From an uncultured bacterium (lineage in GTDB: Bacteria > Patescibacteriota > Saccharimonadia > Saccharimonadales > Saccharimonadaceae), in contig CALMFC010000005.1 of assembly GCA_937863415.1 (NCBI GenBank), forward strand, positions 248,001 through 312,000: a stretch of DNA of 64,000 bases, read 5' to 3'. The position numbers and the translations under genes are program-made. Shown here piece after piece: positions 60,634 through 64,000 of the stretch (the stretch's first letter is position 1; every line of letters starts with the position of its first letter). The notes below the pieces were generated by a model. It searched no databases. It was not told the origin of the DNA and saw only the letters and a list, made by a program, of their open reading frames with translations.

Positions 60634-61011
60634 ATGAAATCAACTATTATTGAATCACTTAAACAGCTAGTAGCCGACAGATATCTTGTCGTACTTCTTT
60701 CATTTTTGGTATTATTGGCAATCGGTTTCTTGATTTATATTGGGATATCGGTACGCCCAAGTGAACTACAGACAGTCACACACTACTCCGCTTTTGGCGT
60801 TAGGCACCTATACACCAGTCAATGGTTTTATTTATATGTATTTGGTTTATTTGGGCTAGTTGTAGCCGCCGCCCATACTGTTCTTTCGATTAAAATATTA
60901 ATAGTAAAAGGCAGGTCTTTGGCTATTATGCTGGCGTGGCTGGGAGTTGGCATACTGGTGCTAGGCTGGATTACGGCTTACATGGTTATAAATGTCAGAA
61001 TGATGCTTTAG
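60634..61011 (+). CDS. Hypothetical membrane protein with three helices
   Basis: 125 residues. Membrane helices at about 19-39, 67-88 and 97-122. No family was recognised. It starts 11 nt after the mature 3' end of tRNA-Thr, with no promoter of its own in the gap, so it is probably expressed from the tRNA promoter and released by tRNA 3' processing. Next gene 4 nt downstream is a glycosyltransferase. Confidence 0.75.
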   Translation: MKSTIIESLKQLVADRYLVVLLSFLVLLAIGFLIYIGISVRPSELQTVTHYSAFGVRHLYTSQWFYLYVFGLFGLVVAAAHTVLSIKILIVKGRSLAIMLAWLGVGILVLGWITAYMVINVRMML

Positions 61012-61015
61012 GTCT

Positions 61016-62692
61016 ATGATTGATTTAGAGATACCACTTGGCAAACGGACACTAAAATACAGGTTATTTGAGATGCTGCCAGCGACTCTTAGCTATGGGG
61101 CGCTTATTTTATTGATTGTTTTGTCAATTATTAGTCCAATTCTAGCTGCAATTTATGTCATGTTAGTAATAATAACCCTAGTAGTCAAGGCAGTTGGCAT
61201 AGCTATACACACCATTGGTGGTCGTAGTCGTCTTGATAAAGCTCAAAAAGTTAACTGGAGCGAGCGCTTAGCTGACCTAGAAAATCCAGACAAGTCGTAT
61301 GAAGATCTAAAATCAACCAAATCGAAAGCTTTTGGTGCGTTGCTTCATGTCGATAACCTACGCCTGATAACGGCTGATCCTGAACTCTTTCCTAAACCGT
61401 CTGCGCTATATAATGCCGTAATCATTGCTACCTATAACGAAGATTACGCTGTATTGGCGCCCACAATTCAATCAGTAATTGATACGTCTTATGATAATAA
61501 AAAAATTATATTAACTATTGCTTATGAACAAAGGGGTGGAGAGGCCATAAAGCAGACGGTAAATGAGCTAAAAAAAGAGTTCGGTAAACACTTTTTGGCT
61601 TTTCATTTAGTAGAACATCCTAGTGATTTACCGGGTGAGGTTATAGGTAAGGGGGGTAACATTACCCATGCTGGACGATTTTTGAAGCAGTGGCTGATTG
61701 ATCAAAAAATTGATAGCAAAAATGTTATCGTAACGACACTAGATAGCGACAACAGGCCGCATAAAACCTATTTTGATTATGTAACTTATGAATACATCGT
61801 AAACGAAGACCGTAAACACCTGTCGTATCAGCCTGTGTCGCTGTTTATGAATAATATTTGGGATGTTCCAGCGCCGATGCGCGTCATAGCCACTGGTAAT
61901 TCGTTTTGGAATATCATCAGCTCTATGCGACCGCATACTTTGCGCAATTTTGCATCTCACTCACAACCAATGGATGCACTAGAAGAAATGGATTTTTGGA
62001 GTACTCGCACTATAGTTGAGGACGGGCATCAGTATTGGCGCAGCTATTTCTATTTTGGGGGTAATTATTCAGTTTTACCGATATATGTTCCGATTTATCA
62101 AGATGCAGTGCTGTCTAATACTTACGGCAAGACACTAAAGGCGCAGTTTGTTCAGCTAAGACGATGGGCTTATGGCGCTTCAGACGTTCCGTACGTTGCA
62201 ACGAGGATCTTTACGCATAAGCGTAACGTTCCGCTTTACGGGGGCATTGCGCGCTTTGTAAGGCTGCTAGATGGGCATGTAACGCTAGCTAGTGTGTCTT
62301 TGCTTGTTGCTTTTGGTGGTTGGGTGCCGCTTTGGATTAATAGTGATGCTGCACGTAGTATTCCGGCTCACCAATTACCAGATGTAGTTAGCGTGATTCA
62401 GCAAATCGCCATGATAGGTTTATTTATAACAGTATTTTTATCGTTCAAAATGCTACCACCTAGACCAGAGCGCTACAAGAGGCGACGCAATGTATTGATG
62501 CTAGCTCAGTGGGTGTTGATGCCCCTTACGGCCATAATCTATAGTGCAATTTCAGCGCTTTATTCTCAAGGGAGGCTTTTTACGGGGCGATACCTTGATA
62601 AGTTTGACGTAACCGACAAAGCGACTCATGATTCAGCCTTGGTTGCGCGTAAGCAGTCACGAAAGCAAAAGAAATCAAAACAGACTGATTAA
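61016..62692 (+). CDS. Processive family 2 glycosyltransferase (membrane)
   Basis: 558 residues. Two N-terminal membrane helices, then a GT-A domain with AVIIATYNED near residue 135, the DxD motif LDSDNRPH near residue 241, and the processive-transferase motif QLRRW at 380-384; three or so membrane helices close the protein. Cellulose/hyaluronan/poly-GlcNAc synthases share this plan; the sugar is unknown. A basic tail follows. The preceding small membrane protein may be its partner. Confidence 0.87.
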   Translation: MIDLEIPLGKRTLKYRLFEMLPATLSYGALILLIVLSIISPILAAIYVMLVIITLVVKAVGIAIHTIGGRSRLDKAQKVNWSERLADLENPDKSYEDLKSTKSKAFGALLHVDNLRLITADPELFPKPSALYNAVIIATYNEDYAVLAPTIQSVIDTSYDNKKIILTIAYEQRGGEAIKQTVNELKKEFGKHFLAFHLVEHPSDLPGEVIGKGGNITHAGRFLKQWLIDQKIDSKNVIVTTLDSDNRPHKTYFDYVTYEYIVNEDRKHLSYQPVSLFMNNIWDVPAPMRVIATGNSFWNIISSMRPHTLRNFASHSQPMDALEEMDFWSTRTIVEDGHQYWRSYFYFGGNYSVLPIYVPIYQDAVLSNTYGKTLKAQFVQLRRWAYGASDVPYVATRIFTHKRNVPLYGGIARFVRLLDGHVTLASVSLLVAFGGWVPLWINSDAARSIPAHQLPDVVSVIQQIAMIGLFITVFLSFKMLPPRPERYKRRRNVLMLAQWVLMPLTAIIYSAISALYSQGRLFTGRYLDKFDVTDKATHDSALVARKQSRKQKKSKQTD

Positions 62693-62707
62693 AGGGACTT
62701 AGGAACC

Positions 62708-62738
62708 ATTAATACCCCGCAAAATGCGGGGTATTAAT
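62708..62738. terminator. Hairpin after the glycosyltransferase gene
   Basis: Perfect 13-bp stem ATTAATACCCCGC/GCGGGGTATTAAT with loop AAAAT. The GC-rich core is ideal for termination, but a U-run after it is weak on either strand, so it could be partly a transcript-end stabiliser. Confidence 0.65.
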
Positions 62739-62755
62739 GTAATCGAATCTAAGTG

Positions 62756-62890
62756 TTATCTAAATGTTCTGATGCGAACATCACGCTTAACTTGCTGCAA
62801 AGTCTTATCGTACTCAAACCCAAGCGTAAAACGATCAAGTTGAGATGTAGTGCTAGTGTCGATGGTTTGAATCTGTTGTTTCTGAGCCAT
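62756..62890 (-). CDS. Hypothetical small protein (44 aa)
   Basis: ATG at 62890 and TAA at 62756-62758 on the minus strand. The peptide starts MAQKQQIQTIDTSTTSQLDRF and ends RDVRIRTFR; polar, without Cys or membrane helix. A TAATAT lies 6 nt upstream of ATG, the geometry of leaderless genes here. The region 62693-63086 is otherwise empty apart from hairpins. It could be chance; no homology known. Confidence 0.4.
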   Translation of the reverse strand: MAQKQQIQTIDTSTTSQLDRFTLGFEYDKTLQQVKRDVRIRTFR

Positions 62891-63025
62891 GTATTGATAT
62901 TAGCATAATCGGCATGAATTGTCAATAGAACACACTATCACTCAATATTACATCCATGATATATGACGACTAACACGTAGCGTAAATTGCTAGTGGAAAA
63001 CTGCACATATCAGTGGGTAAACGAA

Positions 63026-63047
63026 AATCACCCCCGTAGGAGTGATT
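63026..63047 (-). terminator. Terminator of tRNA-Val
   Basis: On the minus strand a hairpin with AATCAC/GTGATT ends is followed by TTTTCGTTT, just downstream of the tRNA-Val 3' end (63087). Confidence 0.6.
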
Positions 63048-63086
63048 GTCTTCTGTATTTAAGTAGTTATATTACATTTGCTAACT

Positions 63087-63163
63087 TGGTGGGTCCTAGA
63101 GGATTCGAACCTCTCACCTCCACAACGTCAATGTGGCGCTCTAGCCAAATGAGCTAAGGACCC
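63087..63163 (-). tRNA. tRNA-Val (GAC)
   Basis: Minus strand: acceptor GGGTCCT/AGGACCC, anticodon stem CCACA/TGTGG with loop TTGACGT (anticodon GAC), T arm with GGTTCGAATCC, encoded CCA. Confidence 0.96.
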
Positions 63164-63225
63164 GTACCTGGTGTAGTTTATCAGAAACGGGGGTGATGGG
63201 CAATATTCGTGATAAAATAGCTGAT

Positions 63226-64000
63226 ATGGATGAACAAACACTACATGCAATGCGTCATAGCTTGGCGCACATAACCGCAGCCGCGGTTCAAAAATTGTGG
63301 CCTGATGCCAAATTTGGGGTTGGACCAGTGGTAGAAAATGGCTTTTACTACGATATTGACCTAGGAGAACTAAAAATCTCGGAAGCTCAGTTCGGTAAAA
63401 TCGAAAAAGAGATGCGTCGAATCATTGGTGCATCTCAGGATTTTGAAAAATTCAGCATGCCAATTGACCAAGCAATCGATTGGGCGCGCCAAAACAACCA
63501 ACCATATAAAGAAGAACTACTAAACGATCTGAAAAGATCTGGCACGACTGTAGCAAAGGACCTAGATGCAGCCGAACTGGGCACAATTACAGATTCAGAA
63601 GCGGCAGTTGATGAGGTGACCTTTTATAAGAACGGTGATTTTGTTGATTTGTGTCGTGGTCCGCACGTTACTAACACTAAGGACGTTGGAGTGTTTAAGT
63701 TATTACGGGTTGCTGGTGCATATTGGCGTGGTAATGAGAAAAACGCCCAAATGCAGAGGTTATATGGTGTAGCGTTTGCTACCCAGCAAGAATTAGATGA
63801 CTACCTCGAAATGCTAGAGCAGGCTAAACTGCGCGACCATCGTAAATTAGGTAAAGAACTGGATCTATATACAGTCTCGAACTTAGTTGGTGGTGGGTTG
63901 CCACTATTTACCCCAAGAGGAACGGTTTTGCGTGATGTTATGGCTAATTACTCTAATCAATTGCGGCAGAATTTCGGTTTTGAAAAAGTTTGGACACCAC
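63226..64000 (+). CDS. thrS: Threonyl-tRNA synthetase, TGS-less (truncated by window edge)
   Basis: Charges tRNA-Thr. Visible are the editing domain (H11/H15 in RHSLAH, C143 and H147 in DLCRGPH) and the start of the class II catalytic domain (LGKELDLYTVSNLVGGGLPLFTPRG). The N-terminal TGS domain of about 60 residues found in most ThrRS is missing: ATG 63226 starts just before the editing domain, 7 nt after TAAAAT (63213-63218), and tRNA-Val precedes. Editing residues are intact. Continues past the window end. Confidence 0.94.
   Translation, partial: MDEQTLHAMRHSLAHITAAAVQKLWPDAKFGVGPVVENGFYYDIDLGELKISEAQFGKIEKEMRRIIGASQDFEKFSMPIDQAIDWARQNNQPYKEELLNDLKRSGTTVAKDLDAAELGTITDSEAAVDEVTFYKNGDFVDLCRGPHVTNTKDVGVFKLLRVAGAYWRGNEKNAQMQRLYGVAFATQQELDDYLEMLEQAKLRDHRKLGKELDLYTVSNLVGGGLPLFTPRGTVLRDVMANYSNQLRQNFGFEKVWTP

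Noticed and set aside
1-64000. CRISPR array, insertion sequence or prophage
   Set aside because: No regular spacer-repeat array, transposase or phage structural gene is visible; the tyrosine recombinase looks like a chromosomal Xer protein.

Overview
The window looks like a chromosomal segment of a Candidatus Saccharibacteria (TM7, Patescibacteria/CPR) cell. The support is indirect but consistent: short intergenic gaps, mostly housekeeping genes, several stripped-down or metal-site-less versions of core enzymes (DnaG, PilB, a family-4-type uracil-DNA glycosylase, TGS-less ThrRS), a type IV pilus locus with PilMNO but no secretin in view (as in a single-membrane cell), a WhiB-type regulator otherwise typical of Actinobacteria, and many genes with a TATAAT/TATACT-like -10 box ending only 6-10 nt before the start codon, which implies leaderless mRNAs. 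TGA is used as stop, so this is not a code-25 lineage. No rRNA, CRISPR array, insertion sequence or prophage was seen.

Layout. 1-520: truncated ABC-transporter ATPase (minus). 690-779: tRNA-Ser. 795-4738: ribonucleotide reductase operon nrdA - 57-aa tail ORF - nrdB with palindromic boxes and a structured leader. 4788-12535: zwf, pyrG, argS, mscL, msrB, orn, capA-like, mmcQ/yjbR-like. 12699-16281: a membrane protein (minus), a compact structured-RNA candidate, dnaG-rpoD. 16278-22616: small kinase (minus), whiB, polA, a membrane protein, mutM, holA. 22622-29471: rpsT (minus), a DHH-like protein, PIG-L deacetylase (minus) back to back with truB, rpsO, a Nudix protein (minus), pnp. 29576-41678: UDG, RNase J, a pilin fused to a seven-repeat RCC1 propeller, ftsK, rpsF-ssb-rpsR, efp, a 2H phosphoesterase, tlyA, an unknown protein, ychF (minus). 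41823-56056: two surface/secreted proteins and the type IV pilus cluster pilM-N-O-(small)-pilB-pilT-pilC-pilA, pilD and four pseudopilin/PilX-like genes. 56065-64000: xerC-type recombinase (minus), ndk, tRNA-Arg with a duplicated 5' part, a bPH-domain protein, a foldase, sodA, tRNA-Asp, tRNA-Thr, a membrane protein plus a family 2 glycosyltransferase, a 44-aa ORF, tRNA-Val and the start of thrS.

The most interesting points are: (1) a ribonucleotide reductase whose C-terminal CxxC redox tail is a separate small gene between nrdA and nrdB, with an NrdB carrying Phe instead of the radical Tyr and ligand spacing matching the Chlamydia class Ic (Mn/Fe) enzyme; (2) one palindromic motif shared by the nrd and pyrG upstream regions; (3) a compact leaderless promoter pattern, including one 10-bp palindrome that reads as a -10 box for two divergent genes; (4) three structured intergenic elements of unknown function; (5) a seven-repeat RCC1 pilin; (6) a dispersed repeat family that also appears inside mutM and near a partial tRNA-Arg duplication.

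All family assignments are from reading the translated sequences; no database search or structure prediction was run.
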